From contig JBITNC010000001.1 of NCBI GenBank assembly GCA_050084985.1, positions 184,140,001 through 184,204,000 of the forward strand: 64,000 nt of DNA, read 5' to 3'. Every line of letters begins with the position of its first letter. The first letter of the stretch is position 1. The DNA is from Nageia nagi (Eukaryota > Pinophyta). A program made the position numbers and the translations under genes. Positions 25,063 to 37,799 of this stretch are shown piece after piece. Below the pieces are notes generated by a model. It made no database searches. It was not told where the DNA came from and saw only the letters and a program-made list of their open reading frames with translations.

Positions 25063-25560
25063 ATGGCTCAACCTACCCCTGCTAACTTTCCTACTTGGAA
25101 TAATAGTCATCAATTGGTAGTTCCTACCAATTCCCTAGCTATTCCCTAAGCAACCTTTAAATTTTTTCCTAAATATGATGGATCAAGAAAAATGCCTTTC
25201 GAGCATTGTCAAGATGTATCTCTTTTGGCCTCTAGTTTTGATATCAATGATGAAATTGTAATGACTAGATTATTATCACATTCTTTTGAAGAAAAAGTAG
25301 TTGAATTTTTTATAACTCTCATTATTTAATCAATAAATATATTGAGAGAGCTATGTCAAGATTTAACAAAGAGATTTGCTAAAGATGATGATGATAGCAC
25401 CTTTCAAATCCTCATAACATGTATTAAAAAATATCCCCATGAGTTTGTGGATGATTTTAACATCAGATTTAAGAAAATTTGGAAATCCATTCCAAAAAAG
25501 ATCATACCAACTAATGATCAAGCTCTGGTATACTATAGAAAAGCCTTCCATGATCCATAA
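25063..25560 (+). pseudogene. Ty3/gypsy gag fragment
   Basis: From the ATG at 25063 one frame runs to 25560 with two internal stops. It contains FKFFPKYDG, a helical stretch (VMTRLLSHSFEEKVVEFF), DLTKRF and KKYPHEFVDDFNIRFKKIW, the usual order of the retrotransposon gag domain (F.G....., L....A..W, F...F, E....F..RF..L). Its capsid-like domain would bind element RNA. It ends without a zinc knuckle and no pol follows on plus, so it is a fragment. Confidence 0.7.
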
Positions 25561-26249
25561 TCACCGAATGCTCATAGCATACTCAAATCCTCACTTACAA
25601 ATTCAAACAAAAATACATTCAACATTATGAGATCATACAAATTGAATATAAATTTGAAAATTACACAATGTGAATCACAAACTAGCAATCTCAAACACAC
25701 AATAAGATCAACACAATGATTTTACCTTGGTTTATCTAATGTGGGATAATCTATCATTGAATTAGAGCCTTCTCTTTTCATTGTCTATGGACACTACAAT
25801 TTTACATGCATAGAGAAATACCATCAACATAATGGTAATATAGTCTCCTACAATTATTGCAATCTCTTACATTAAGAAGAAAAATACAATCTCAAAACTA
25901 TAGAACTCTGGAATGACTCTTGGCCTTCCTTCAAATCTTATAATCCCAAAATTTACAAACTCTCAAAACTCCCATTGAAGAAACAATGAGAGTGGCATGA
26001 TATTTAATAATCATCAAATCACCTCAAAAACATCTTCTTAACATTAGTTATGGAAGCTAAAATAGTTCCTCTTCCCAACACATCAATGTACCTTCGATTC
26101 CCATTGCTAACTCATCAAATTATAGGATGGTGGAGGCCTAGATTCAAATTTTTGCACATCATTAGTGGCCTAAAATTGAATGCTAATGAACTCTAGATTT
26201 TAGTCTTGAGTCTATCTTCAAGCATATATGCCTTTGGACTAAGTACTAC
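25561..26249. other. Junction between two gypsy fragments, no gene seen
   Basis: Sequence between the plus-strand gag fragment and the minus-strand integrase. It may hold the 3' LTR of the minus-strand element, but there is no partner copy to define it. Confidence 0.35.
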
Positions 26250-27660
26250 TCTTAAAAATATAACCTGACATGATCCAATTAGGATCACACCTCCCTAATA
26301 GGGAAGCATTTGGTCCCACAAATGCATAGATGAGGATACAACTACCCAACTATAGACTTGTCCACCCACTTGGATTTATTAGGCTTCTATCCTTTTAACC
26401 CAACCAACGATAGCTCTATTTCACCTATTCTTGTAGCATGAACCTTCTTTTCCAATATGGTGTCCTCCTTGAGTTCATCTATAGTGTTAGGAGCTAAGTC
26501 ATCAATAGATGGTAAAATTTGATATGAACTTGCTTCATCTTTAGTTAACATAGATGGCTCATACAATTTAAAATACTCAACATTCACAATTGAATAGATG
26601 TTCATATATGCTAGAAGGTCCAATCTAAAAGCATTCTCACTTAGTTGCTCCATAATCTCAAATGGTCTATACCTTATAGGTTTCAACTTCTTGGCTAGTC
26701 CTTGCAACCTCTCCTTACTGAGATGCAACCAAAAATAGTCCCTCACATGAAACTTATGGTCAACTTTATGTTTGTCATGTCTCATCTTGTACTTGGCTTG
26801 GCTTGTTTCAAGTTTCTCCTAAACTTTTAAATGAATTTGCCTAATCTTTTCAACAAAATTTTCAGCTTGGTTTTCCTCTTTTTTAAGTGAATATTCTTCA
26901 TCCTTTTGCTATCCAAATACACAATCAAAAGGTGAAGGTGGTAAATAACCAAAATAATTCTCAAAAAGACTCTTATTAATGGAGGAATGAATTTCCCTAT
27001 TGTATGCATGTTGGATATATTTAAGATGTTCATCCCAAGACTTAGGATGTTTGCCACAATAACCTCTCAAGAGATGAAATACTATCTTATTCACCACCTC
27101 AGTTTGTCTATCCATTTGAAGATGAAAGGTAGTACTCTTTTTCAACCTTGTGTCCATCTTTTCCCACATATATATATATAAAACTTGCCCAAAAATCTAC
27201 TATCTCTATTTGAAATAGTGGAATTAGGCAATCCAAAATAAACCCAAATATGAGAAAAGAATCAATTTGTATCATCTTGTCCTATTATAGTCTTTTTACA
27301 TGGAATCAAAACACACATTTTGCTAAATCTATCCATAATATTAAATAAATAGTCATGACCCTTCTTAGCCATAGGCAATCCTCCCACAAAATCCATTGAG
27401 ATACACTCCCATGGATGTGAAGGTACTAGAAGTGGCTGATACAAATTCAATTTCTTGTTACTTGGCTTGCTAGTGCAACAAAAAGAACACTCCCTTATGT
27501 GCTTGCCAACTTGATCTTGCATATTTATCCAATATACACACCTTTGTAAATTGTACAATGTCTTTCTAATCAGTCCAATCATTTCACCTAGAGGACCTAT
27601 CATATCCTTTCTTCCATGGATCTTAGGTATTATCCTCTATAATTTATGATAATTGTTGCA
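26250..27660 (-). pseudogene. Chromovirus (Ty3/gypsy) integrase with chromodomain remnant
   Basis: Read from 27660 leftward: an HHCC zinc-finger remnant (ECSFC), then the integrase core with SMDFVGGLP, ISNRDSRFLG and RQTEVVN, so the D, D, E catalytic residues are all still readable across frames. Next come HAYNREIHSSINKSLFENYFGY, RHDKHKVDHKFHVRDYFWL, LKPIRYRPFEIMEQLSENAF and the C-terminal ILEKKVHATRIGE...GLKG, then KWVD, resembling the degenerate chromodomain of plant chromoviruses. Frameshifts and stops separate the blocks. Protease and RT are missing, so this is a truncated copy. Confidence 0.88.
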
Positions 27661-28240
27661 AAGGCTTATAAGATCTAAACCCTCTCCCAAATGCATTATA
27701 TATATATATTTATATCCAATGAGATCTGAACACTTGACTTCTCCATTTAATATTTAATTAAATGTAACATTGTTAAGTTATATATCTTAGAGCCTAAAAT
27801 AAATTGAAAATGTAATAAAGAATGCATACAATATTGTATACATTATTTATAGTTTTCATGTAATGTAATTTGCTTCAATTTTATACATTAGTTGTATTTA
27901 GAAAATATATACATATTAATAAAATCAAAATCCATTACTTCCCTTCCAAATAACTCTTCCTTCAGCATAAGAATATATTTTACTAAGGCTTCAACTAATT
28001 TAATTTATGCTCAATATTCACCTCTTCTTAGTAAATCCCTTCATCACATAACTTCTCATATATTAGTAATTATGTAGATAAACAAGTGCACTATCCTTAA
28101 CTCAAACTAAGTATAAATATTAAAAAAAATGGACATGATGTAGATTAATTGTAATTATCATTATTATCATTATAAACACATATCAAAATGATTTTCAAGA
28201 GACTATTCATTAAACAAGTTAACACAAATACATTCTATAA
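27661..28240. other. AT-rich spacer, no gene seen
   Basis: AT-rich sequence with TATATA runs near 27700. No supported feature. Confidence 0.4.
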
Positions 28241-29246
28241 TAACCCAATCTATAAGTAGACCAAAAGACCCCACACCTTGAGTTCACACACAAGCAAATG
28301 TGAGAAACCTAAGGGCCTTTAGATGTCCACTTTACAATATCTAGATTATTGCTTGCATATGATAAGATAATGATAACAAGATAAAATGGGACAGGGTTTG
28401 GAGATTTTTCCTTTTTATGATATACCCAAAATGAAAAATGAATTGCAAAGTAAATATTTATGGAGGTTTCTAAGCTTTAGGTCTTTAATACCCTAGAGCT
28501 AAGCAATATGTGACTTATTTGCTTGTAAACCTCCAAGCCTTGAGTTAACAAGGCATTCAAAAATAGCTTAATGCCTAAGATGCAAGCTAACATAAATCCA
28601 AAATAATTTTTCTAGTGATTAAAATAAACTAAACTATTCTATCCTATGTATACAAGAGACTAACTTAGAAATATTAAAATGCAACCATGCACAAGTGGGT
28701 TAGAAAATGACCAAAAGGATATGATTTGATGCTCTTGTGTGACCTCTAATACCTACAAAAACCACTTGAAACAATATTAATCCCAACAAAAATAAAAATC
28801 ACATGAGTTTACCCAAGATTCCTTTGCAATATGAGGATAAGAATTACCATTTTACCTTGGAAGTGATGATTTGAGCTCACATGGAAGGTACCAAGATGTA
28901 AAAGTTTATACATACAGTGGAGAGAGGATGTACATGCAAGAATTCATGAGATATCTATTGGTATTGATATGAAATGATTTGAAATTGATATTTTTATTTT
29001 TATAATGATCAACTGATGGGCCAATTAAAGTATTAACCCTAACCAATCAACTAGTCCCCTAATAGATAGGCCAATTAGGGTTAGGCTTGATTAGATGGTA
29101 ACAAAGGGCTAAGTTACAAAAACTAATCACACAAGCAATATTACATAGGATCAATAGAAGGATAGGATCACAATAAGATGCAAGATAGGATAAATCATCA
29201 TGAGTCATCTAAGCTAGGTGAATGAATGATTTTAAGGTATTTATAA
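28241..29246 (-). repeat. 3' LTR of large gypsy element
   Basis: Matches 44216-45001 over about 780 bp, for example CCACTTTACAATATCTAGA, AAATATTAAAATGCAACCAT and GAGCTCACATGGAAGGTAC. Its remaining ~230 bp have no partner because the other LTR is truncated. The right limit is set by the polypurine tract. The left limit is estimated by alignment, and both terminal dinucleotides look mutated. Confidence 0.75.
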
Positions 29247-29247
29247 A

Positions 29248-29259
29248 TGCCCCTCTTTA
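29248..29259 (-). other. Polypurine tract of large gypsy element
   Basis: Minus reads TAAAGAGGGGCA next to the LTR. It has the same core as the tract of the nested gypsy element at 19346-19359. Confidence 0.7.
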
Positions 29260-31599
29260 TGTTGGTTTTTGTAAGATATGAAATGCATTACAAAAATAGG
29301 TGAAGTGTGTGCAATATGATACTGGTGTATGTTGTAATGATAGGATTGACATAATCATATTGAGGGTACATATGTCCATAATAACTTATGATGCCATTAC
29401 TATCATGTCATAACTTGTCTATACTGCTACAAAGTAGGGTATAATATAGGTGACATAGTCATGTTGATAGTACTTATAGTTATAACACCTCATAGAGCCA
29501 ACACTATCATTTTGTAATTAGCTGATACTCAGGAAGGCAAGATGTGATAATGACATAGTTGTGCTAACAAAAATGTTGAAAGGTAAATGATCATAAAATA
29601 GAACTTAAATATATACTAAATAATGATGTAACATAATATTATCAAAAGGACACATTCATACTAAGAAACTAAACAAAAAAAGTAAATGATCTTTTCTTTG
29701 TCCCAACAAATTAAGGGTAAAATGATTATACTTTTACCTATCAAGCATTTGACTACAACACAAAGGCATGCCATGCATATACAAAGTGCTATGGTGAATG
29801 ATTAATTGTAAATATGCTAATATGATTAAATATGATAAGAAAAAATGCAAGATCAAAATGGAATTTTGTAAAATGTTGATCACACCTATGGGAAAAACTA
29901 ATAGGAAAACAATGATTTAGATTATGAAAAGGTTAAGTGATTACATCCCCCTTCAGGGGGAGGATGGGATGAGGTACAAAAAAGGGCCATAGCCATATTA
30001 TCAATCAATAAGTAGAAAAGGTTGAATGGATCTATGAAAAAAGGAAAAAATGACATAATCTAACCTAGCCAGTTTATTACAAAGCAGTTAGGTCTAACTG
30101 AAAAGATGACTATGAGGATCGACTAAAAAGACTAGTTAAATAGACTAATTGATTGATTAACTAATCGATTAGTTGGTTAGGACCATGATAATTTAAAAAC
30201 AAAAAGGTTAATTCATTTGGTCATTTGCATACTTTTCAACTTCAAATTTGAGCTCTGACCAAGGGTAATTTTTTTCATGTTTATTAGCTTGATAGGGATC
30301 AATGTGGACTAAACAAGATGGCAATAGTTACAAATATAGGCAAGGACCTACCATGCAACCCACTAGTAGGAGGAGATGACCTCCCACATAAGTGGGTATG
30401 TAACTAAAAAACTCACCCATTTTCAATTATGAAAGTGTATTTAATTAACTTACATATAGTTATGTAATTTATTTTTGGTTTTAGAAGTTAAAATTAGCTC
30501 AATTTGATAAAAAAAATGTAAAGTTAAGAATTAGGGCATCATCTAGTTTACAAAATAGGAGACCAAATTAGATAAACTAGTAGCTAAAATGTAGATAATA
30601 ATGTTTAGAATATTTTTACTAATTTATATTTTAGATTTAATTCTTATTTTTTAATATTTGTTTCAATTTTTTCAAGCTTATGTTGTGGGTTTTATTAGCC
30701 CCATTCGGTTATGCTAGTGAGTGAGATGCAAATTAGTCCCAATTTAGGGGCTGGTTTATACTCCATCTATTAGACTTTAGCTAGCAAGACCAAGGATCAA
30801 TGGGATGGTTAGTTAATCACCAAACTAGCCTACCAACCAATCTATAGGGAATCAATTAGGAAATCCTAACCAACCTATTATAGATTGGTTAGATAAACTA
30901 GATAAAATAGCCAAAATTTAGAAAATGAATTGATCAAATTTAATGAAAACACAAAGGTAGGACCTATACATGATGCATTAGAGATCAAAGAAGCTAATAT
31001 GACATAGGATAGATCATAAAACCAAGAATAACTAAAGATTGAGAGGACTAACTTAACAAAATAGAGACACATTGACTTTGATTAGGAAGACTAACACAAT
31101 AGCTTCTTAAATTTGTGTTAGGTGAATACCTAACACAAGTTCAAGCTAATCCTAAGAAATATGTGTAAGGTATTAGATGAGTATGAATGGGTCTACTTGG
31201 AGGCAGTCAAACTAGCCATCAATGTTTAGTTGCAAGTGTTCATCATCAATTAGGCTTACATATGAAAACTGGTGGAGTGTTAAGATGAATAGTGTAATAC
31301 CTTTTAGTTCTTAAAAAGAGAAATGAATTATTAGAGGATATTTATTGAATATATTAGGTTCTCATTAAGGGAATAATGATCATGAAGATCCCCTCCAAGA
31401 GTGGGGTAATGCAGAGGATATATAAGGATGAGTGGTAGTCCATTAACATAGGCCATGGAGGGGTAGAATATGTAATCACATATGATGATAGATTATTGAT
31501 TTCATAGGAAATGATCATGATGAAGATGATAAATAATATTCTATTTCTAGATATCAATAACCATAGGTTCCCTTGGAACCTACTATATTTGGTCAAAGA
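29260..31599. other. Element interior upstream of the antisense gene, no gene assigned
   Basis: Anonymous AT-rich sequence. Around 30120-30190 and 30770-30900 there are short inverted words built on CTAACCAATC / GATTAGTTGGTTAGG. No reading frame with family motifs was found. Confidence 0.4.
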
Positions 31600-32600
31600 T
31601 ATAGTTGAAAAGGGTATGATCTATGCATGTGGCCTATCCATATTGCAACATGCTTACTGATAGTTAGAGGACAAGGAGAGGGGTATCATGGGACTTACTA
31701 TGTGCCTATTGGTACATATTTGGGCATGTAAGCATGTACAAGTGGTATGACCCCATAACTTACTTTATAATATCCATAACATTAATTTCTTGGATCCAAA
31801 AGTGCCCATGAAAGGGTGGTAGCTTCCCTATGCCAAGAGGTGGGAAAGGATACATAAGTCTCAATGGAGAAGACCATATGAGGGGATGTATACCTACAAC
31901 CACAACATGTTGGCTAACCTACATGTAAAGGATATTATTTATAGGCCTTGGAGGAGGGCCCTACATTGGGTCAAGGAGGCTAAGTAGTTAGCTTGCATAC
32001 AATGATCCTATGATGTACATAGGAAGAGGCCTCAAGATGTTGAGATTTTTCAATATGAGAGTTACATACTAATTTGGAGTACAATAGGATGTACCTACTA
32101 ATATAGAGCTATATAGGCATGTAAAGATGTAGGGGGATCTACCTTGGAGGAGATACACTCTTCTAGATGATGCACCTAATGAGGCCTTCATAGTACTTGA
32201 TGTAGATGATATCAAAACCATGATAGCATATAACATATGGTGGGCTCTACAATGGGAAAAACTATACATCAATAGGATACTAAAGGCACCTCTAGAAAGG
32301 GATGGGGTAGTGCCACCACCACCACCAATAATGATAGTAGAATTAGGAGAACCTATAGTAGGAGAGGAAATAGGAAAATATCCAACCCAATAGGGTGTGG
32401 GAGAGATAGGAGGGAACATTAGGGGCCTTGATTTTGACTAGTGGATTAACATCATGACTAAGAGACAAGAGGCATAGGATGCACAACTCATCCAAGAGTG
32501 CAACACAACCATGGTGCATAGAGATGTGGTTAGAGTAGAGAGGGATAATGCTTGTTAAGAGCATGATACTATGATTATAGAGTGATATACTATATGAGAG
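31600..32600 (+). pseudogene. PMD-like antisense gene in large gypsy element, decayed
   Basis: On plus, opposite to the element's pol. One frame gives MCLLVHIWACKHVQ, LPYAKRWERIHKS, YTYNHNMLANLHVKDIIYRPW and VEIFQYESY, matching the later half of the plant mobile domain (LLQ.W..E, RW, L..L...DVIW.PY, then the DRV.RQFG segment). Near 32075 the frame slips by one base. It then continues in VQ.DVPTNIELYRHVKM, PWRRYTLLDDAPNEAFIVLD, IAYNIWWALQWEKLY, a proline run (VVPPPPPIM) and a charged, coiled-coil-like stretch (AQLIQECNTTMVHRDVVRVE). Several stops interrupt it. The layout (PMD, then Pro-rich, then coiled coil, antisense, before the 3' LTR) parallels the nested element. A DUF7745-type aORF is an alternative. 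Confidence 0.62.
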
Positions 32601-32699
32601 GAGAGGTATGTTGTGGTTATAAGGGATATAACTATCTAGGCTAAGGACGAACTTCAAGTGCAGTTGCAGACTACATAGGATGAGATTCAATAACTAATA

Positions 32700-35600
32700 A
32701 AGCTTTTAGTGATGACATAGTGGATACATGAAAGTACTACATGTGTAGAGGTAGGCATGCAAACTAAGAAGGTGGTAGTGCCCTATCACTAGCATCAAAT
32801 GGTAATTAAGGGATGGAAGCAAGAGGCCACCAAGATGCTATCATTTTAGGGTCAATTATTTATGATAGGGATCATTATGTTAAAATCACCATTAAGAGGG
32901 TGGATGCACTTAGAAAGAAAGACATGAACCCATAGTGCTACATCATAAAGGAGTGTACACCATGCTAGTAATAGCTGGTCGATCAAGATAGTCACATAGG
33001 ACTCACAATATGTATGTTCCTTAAGGATGAGTGCCCTAAGGGTTTCTTAGCCACCAAGAGGAGCATAGGTTGAGATAGGAGGCCCATTAAGAGTAAAAAT
33101 AGAGGGAGAGGGGGATATAATGACTTCCCTTAGACATGCTAAGGGAGAACACAAAGGAGGGGATGAGACCTTATAAGAGGATAGGGTTGAGATATGCTTA
33201 GGGTTAGACATCATTTTTTGATATGCATTTGCATGTGCAAAATTTTGTACACCCATTTTGACATACATGTATATTTTTTGAGATCCTATGATGTACTTAT
33301 TGGATGTTGATAAATATTTATGGTATGCTAGATATTGTGATGCGATTATAGACTATTATTTATGCATTTTGGTTTATATGTTTAGACATCTAGTTAGCAT
33401 ATGTGGATGGATGTTTATTTATACATGGTTATGTAATGCACTCATGGATGCTATATGATATGATGATATGGATATTTTTATGATTATGTCAAACTTATAT
33501 AGTACTTTGTTTGGTTTTTTTATTATAACATACAATGATAGTGATATGCAATATGTTTATGATGTTGATTATGTGATTACATGTATGCCTAGTTGTACTT
33601 TGTGGATGCAAATGTATGTATTGAATAACAAACAATATGAATGTATGCATAAAACACACATAAGTAATAAAAATGAAAAATATTGATGTATACATGTATA
33701 AAACACATAAAATGAGGTAATAATGACTTAGATGGATGGATAATAAACAATACAAATGTATGCAATAATCACATAATGGATATATACATATATGAACACA
33801 TAATGCCTAAATGATAAAATGAACACACAAAAGATATAAAGGAAAATGTACATAATAAAAAAGAATGCAAATAAAGAAAATAACATTGATAGACATGAAA
33901 ATATAAAATGAACACACAAAACAACAATAATAAGTAACAAATAAATGAGAAAAGATAATAATGAATATAATAAGTGATGATGGTAAATGATATACCCAAT
34001 GATAATTGATAAATAATGATAATTAACAAATAAAGATAACTTGACAATTAATGATAATTTGATAAATAATATAAAATTTGATGAATATTAGAAAATTGAC
34101 AAATAATAAAGGATATATAATAATGTACAAATAATAAATATCATGATTGCACAATAATGAGTGAAATGACACTAAATTGTTCATGCAAGCACAACAAAAT
34201 GTAATAAAAAATTTATGATAAAATCAATTAAAAATATAATATGACTAACTAAATGGGCCCACACAAGACTTCATAAGCAAGAAAGTTGAATGGACCATAA
34301 ACATCATCAAACACATCATGTAATGATAACAAGATAAACTCACTCAAATTGACACAAAAACAACATCATAAATTAGCCTAGAATAGCATTTTAACAAAAT
34401 CTTGTTAAGTGAAAAAGTGGAAAATGATAAACTTTGATGAAGGATATTAAGCAATCACCATGTAAAAATTCCAAATGGATTTGCTAATATGATTTTAGGT
34501 AATTTAGTCTAAGTATTAGATCAAAAGAATAAAAAAAGGAGTTAGTTTGACCTATTTGATAATCCCAAATCAAAGGCAACTTATCAAGTTGTGACATCCT
34601 TCAATGGCCACTAAAAGGGTGTCATTCCAAGTAGCCACCAATATGGCATTCGAAAAGATATCAAATGATGAGCCATAGATTTGAAATTTGACATGGTGAT
34701 CATATTAATATCAATGAAGAATAAGAAAAATATGGAACTAAAAATGAACATCATTTGATACTTCAAAAAGTTAAATAAAAAAATAATATTCAAAATGCTA
34801 ACAAACAACTTTGAAATCAGATGAAACTGAATGAGGTGACTAAAAATGACATAAAAAGATCATAAAATACTAATTTTTGAAAATGGCCAAGAAATGAACA
34901 TAAGGTACACACACTTATTGAGGCATCACATAGGGCTAAGTAGAAACTTAGGGAAAGCATCAAAATAAATAAAATGGTTAAAATGGAAATAATCAACATG
35001 AAGATCAATGATAAGTAAATAGTAAAAACACCCTAATATGAAAAATAAAAATGATAAGATATAAAAACACAAATGAAAAAAAATAACAAAAAGTGCTAAG
35101 TGAAAAAATAAGAGATGTGGCATTTAAGGATATAAAAACACATTACAAGTCACCTGTAACATAAAGATATCTGTTAGAAACTATGATAGTCATAGCCTAT
35201 GGTCAAACTTGATGGAATGACTAAAGGAAACCCAAGGCAACTATGACCAAGTGGTTACATCCTCATCAGGAATCACAAATGGGACAAGATGAAAAGAGAT
35301 ACAAATGGACATATAATGATGTAATTAATACCATGAAACATAAAAAATAAAGATCTTGGCTCATCTATGTACATAAGGGACTGAATTCCATGCATGTTTA
35401 GGATTATGCTTGCTTTTATAGGGATTCAAGAGATAATGTCTAATGGTAAACCCTAGAGGAGGAACAATATTGATAGCAAATAATGCCATCAATACAAATG
35501 AATAAATATGGTTATAAATTTATAAATAAAGAGAAACATGACAAATGATGGCTATATGAGTGACTATTTTCCTATCCCATAGTGTGCACAAGTGCACAAC

Positions 35601-35840
35601 CATGAAAGGAGGGATAGGATTTAGTATCGAATCCTAATTACATGATCAAAAATAAAACAAATGGATGAATTACATAAAGTGATAAAATGCCCATGAAGAT
35701 AACGAATACCTACACTCAAGGTATCATCTCCCAAATCACCATGGATTACATGATGGGAACAATTACGGTGACATGAGCAAAAAAACATAAAACAAGGGAT
35801 GACAATATGGACATAGTAAATAGAAACCAAAAATCAAGAA
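32700..35840. repeat. Long low-complexity, A-rich region of the large element
   Basis: From about 33400 to 35150 the plus strand is dominated by short words such as AATGATAA, ATAAATG, ACACA and GAAAAT. The open frames there are Ile/Phe/Tyr/Ser-rich shadows of this composition. No gene is supported. It lies between the PMD-like gene and integrase. Confidence 0.5.
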
Positions 35841-35849
35841 TAGAAAGGA

Positions 35850-36960
35850 TGAAGATTAATATTTATAGGCTCAAAATCTTCCCATCCTTCTAAATCTATG
35901 ATATGGTATACACTTAAAATGATCTTATGCTTGATGATGTAGGGGCCTAGCCAATTAGGGGAAAACTTATCCCAAAGAGGATTATCGAGATGAGATTGCT
36001 ATTGGTTCTCTTTGAGAATAATATCACTAACTTGAAACTCATGAGGCTAAACTCTCTTATTGAATGCTCACTTGAGATGCTCTTAATAAACCTTGTGATC
36101 CTTAATTACATTGTTGCATCTCTTATCTAGCAAAATGAGTTGATCTAGTCAAGCTTTATGAGTCCATTCATCAAAAGTAAGATCCTTGAGTGATACATGT
36201 AAGGAGGAGGTCTCATGCTCAAGAGGCATGAAAATTACAACACTGTAGATGAAGGAGAAAGGAGTAGCATCCATGGGCATTTTAATGCTAGTGTGATCAG
36301 CCCATAAAGTGTATAAAAGACACTCATACCAATTATGATGATTGCCATTGATTATTTTCTTAAGAATCATGATAATCATATTATTGTTTGCTTCATCTTG
36401 ACCATAAACCTATGTGTAATAAGACATGAATAATGATTATTTCATATGATATCAATTGCACATTCTACTAACATATTGATTCTTAAAATTAGGACCATTA
36501 TTAGTAATGATCCTGGTAGGAATACCAAATCAACATATAATGTGAGTCTCTATGAAAGATTTGATCTTTGGACCCATAGTAGAGACTAGAGGAACCACCT
36601 AGATCCAATTAGTAATATACTCAGTGGCATTGATAATGAACTTATGACCTTCTAGATAAAGGGGCACAAATTGATATACAAGTTTGAAACCCTATTGGAT
36701 GAAAGGCCACATGTCTTGGATAGGATAGAGAGCTTGAGATAGAATATGCTAAAGGTGAGCATGCTATTGATACTTGATACACTTATTGATATACTCATTA
36801 CAATCATGGTCCATTTTGGACTAGTAATAACCCATTCATAAGATACATTTAGCGATAGAAGTGCCATTAAAGTGTCCACCATAAATATCATCATGATAAT
36901 CTAATAGGGCAATCTATTGATCATAATGCTTAAGATAATAAAGGACTCTATCAAAATATC
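35850..36960 (-). pseudogene. Tat-lineage integrase, decayed
   Basis: From 36960 leftward: a zinc-finger remnant (CNEYISKCIKY), WPFIQ and GHKFIINATEYITNWIQVVPL, where the first catalytic Asp region is changed (ATDY to ATEY). The second motif reads IITNNGPNF, with Asn for the catalytic Asp. The Glu motif is in GQDEANNNMIIMILKKI, followed by HNWYECLLYTLWADHTSIKMPM and TPFSFIYSVV. The C-terminal part ends near WLGPYIIKHKI and LEGWEDFEPIN. With one or two catalytic residues lost and several stops it could not act. Confidence 0.82.
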
Positions 36961-37049
36961 ACTTATACAAGATATCCCTTAAAAGTGCATCAAGTGGCTT
37001 GATTCTTAAAAGATTGCTTCTCACTCGGTGACATACCAAGAGGAAGGGC

Positions 37050-37580
37050 ATTTCACTTGAGGCACTTATGAAGTTGCTTGTACCATAAGTCTTGATACTT
37101 GAATGAAATCTCATTGATACTAGCTTCAAAAAGAGGAGAAGGTGAATATGAATTGAATGATAGCTCCTTGACAGTGACAACTTCCACATTCTGAATACAT
37201 TGATGAGGTTTATATGGAATGAGTGACCTTAAAGAAGACATGGTATCCATGAACCTATTCAATGACCTAAGGGAAAACTCAATCTTATAGGCCTTGAAGC
37301 ACTCGAGGAGCTTGATGACCTCCTCTCTATAATATTTGAGGAGTTCATTATGACATTGATAAACTCCAAGGATTTGGTTAATTACCAAGAAAGAATAATC
37401 ATAGATCATGAGTCTCTCTATCTTGAGCTCGATGTGGATCCTAAGACCTAGGATCAATGTTTTGTACTCAGCATTGTTATTTATGCAAGGAAAATCCAAC
37501 TTAAAAGAATAAGGGATAGGGACACCTAAAGGCTTGAAGTAGATAACTCATGCATCATCCCATTACTCACACTTTGATAC
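37050..37580 (-). pseudogene. Second (archaeal-type) RNase H of Tat element
   Basis: From 37580: PLGVPIPYSFKLDFPC, NNNAEYKTLILGLRIHIEL, LMIYDYSFLVINQILGVY and SLNRFMDTMSSL. The Glu of NAEY and the Asp residues of YDYS and FMDT occupy the positions of RNase H catalytic carboxylates. A dedicated second RNase H after the RT-linked one defines the Tat group. The frame 37499-37053 (148 codons) is the longest open coding piece in the element. Confidence 0.85.
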
Positions 37581-37799
37581 ATCAAAGTACATATTCATGT
37601 CAAAATCTTGTGAGTTTCAACAAAATCCTTCTCTTTATCAATATTAAAGATATCCTCATCAAGGAGATTGATATCTAGAGGCGAATTATCTAACAAGGGT
37701 GCTTCAACCAACTAATCTACTATGACCTAACCCTTAATGTATTTATTACTAACAAAATCAAGGCTAAACTTCGATAAAAGCATGAGCCACTTAGATGTT

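Noticed and set aside
32069-32690. Two minus-strand frames of 115-116 codons
   Set aside because: Shadows of the plus-strand PMD-like gene, which has recognisable domain-like blocks.
33468-35123. Cluster of short frames rich in Ile, Phe and Tyr, looking like membrane proteins
   Set aside because: They arise from A/T-rich simple sequence inside the gypsy element; no start context or family motif.
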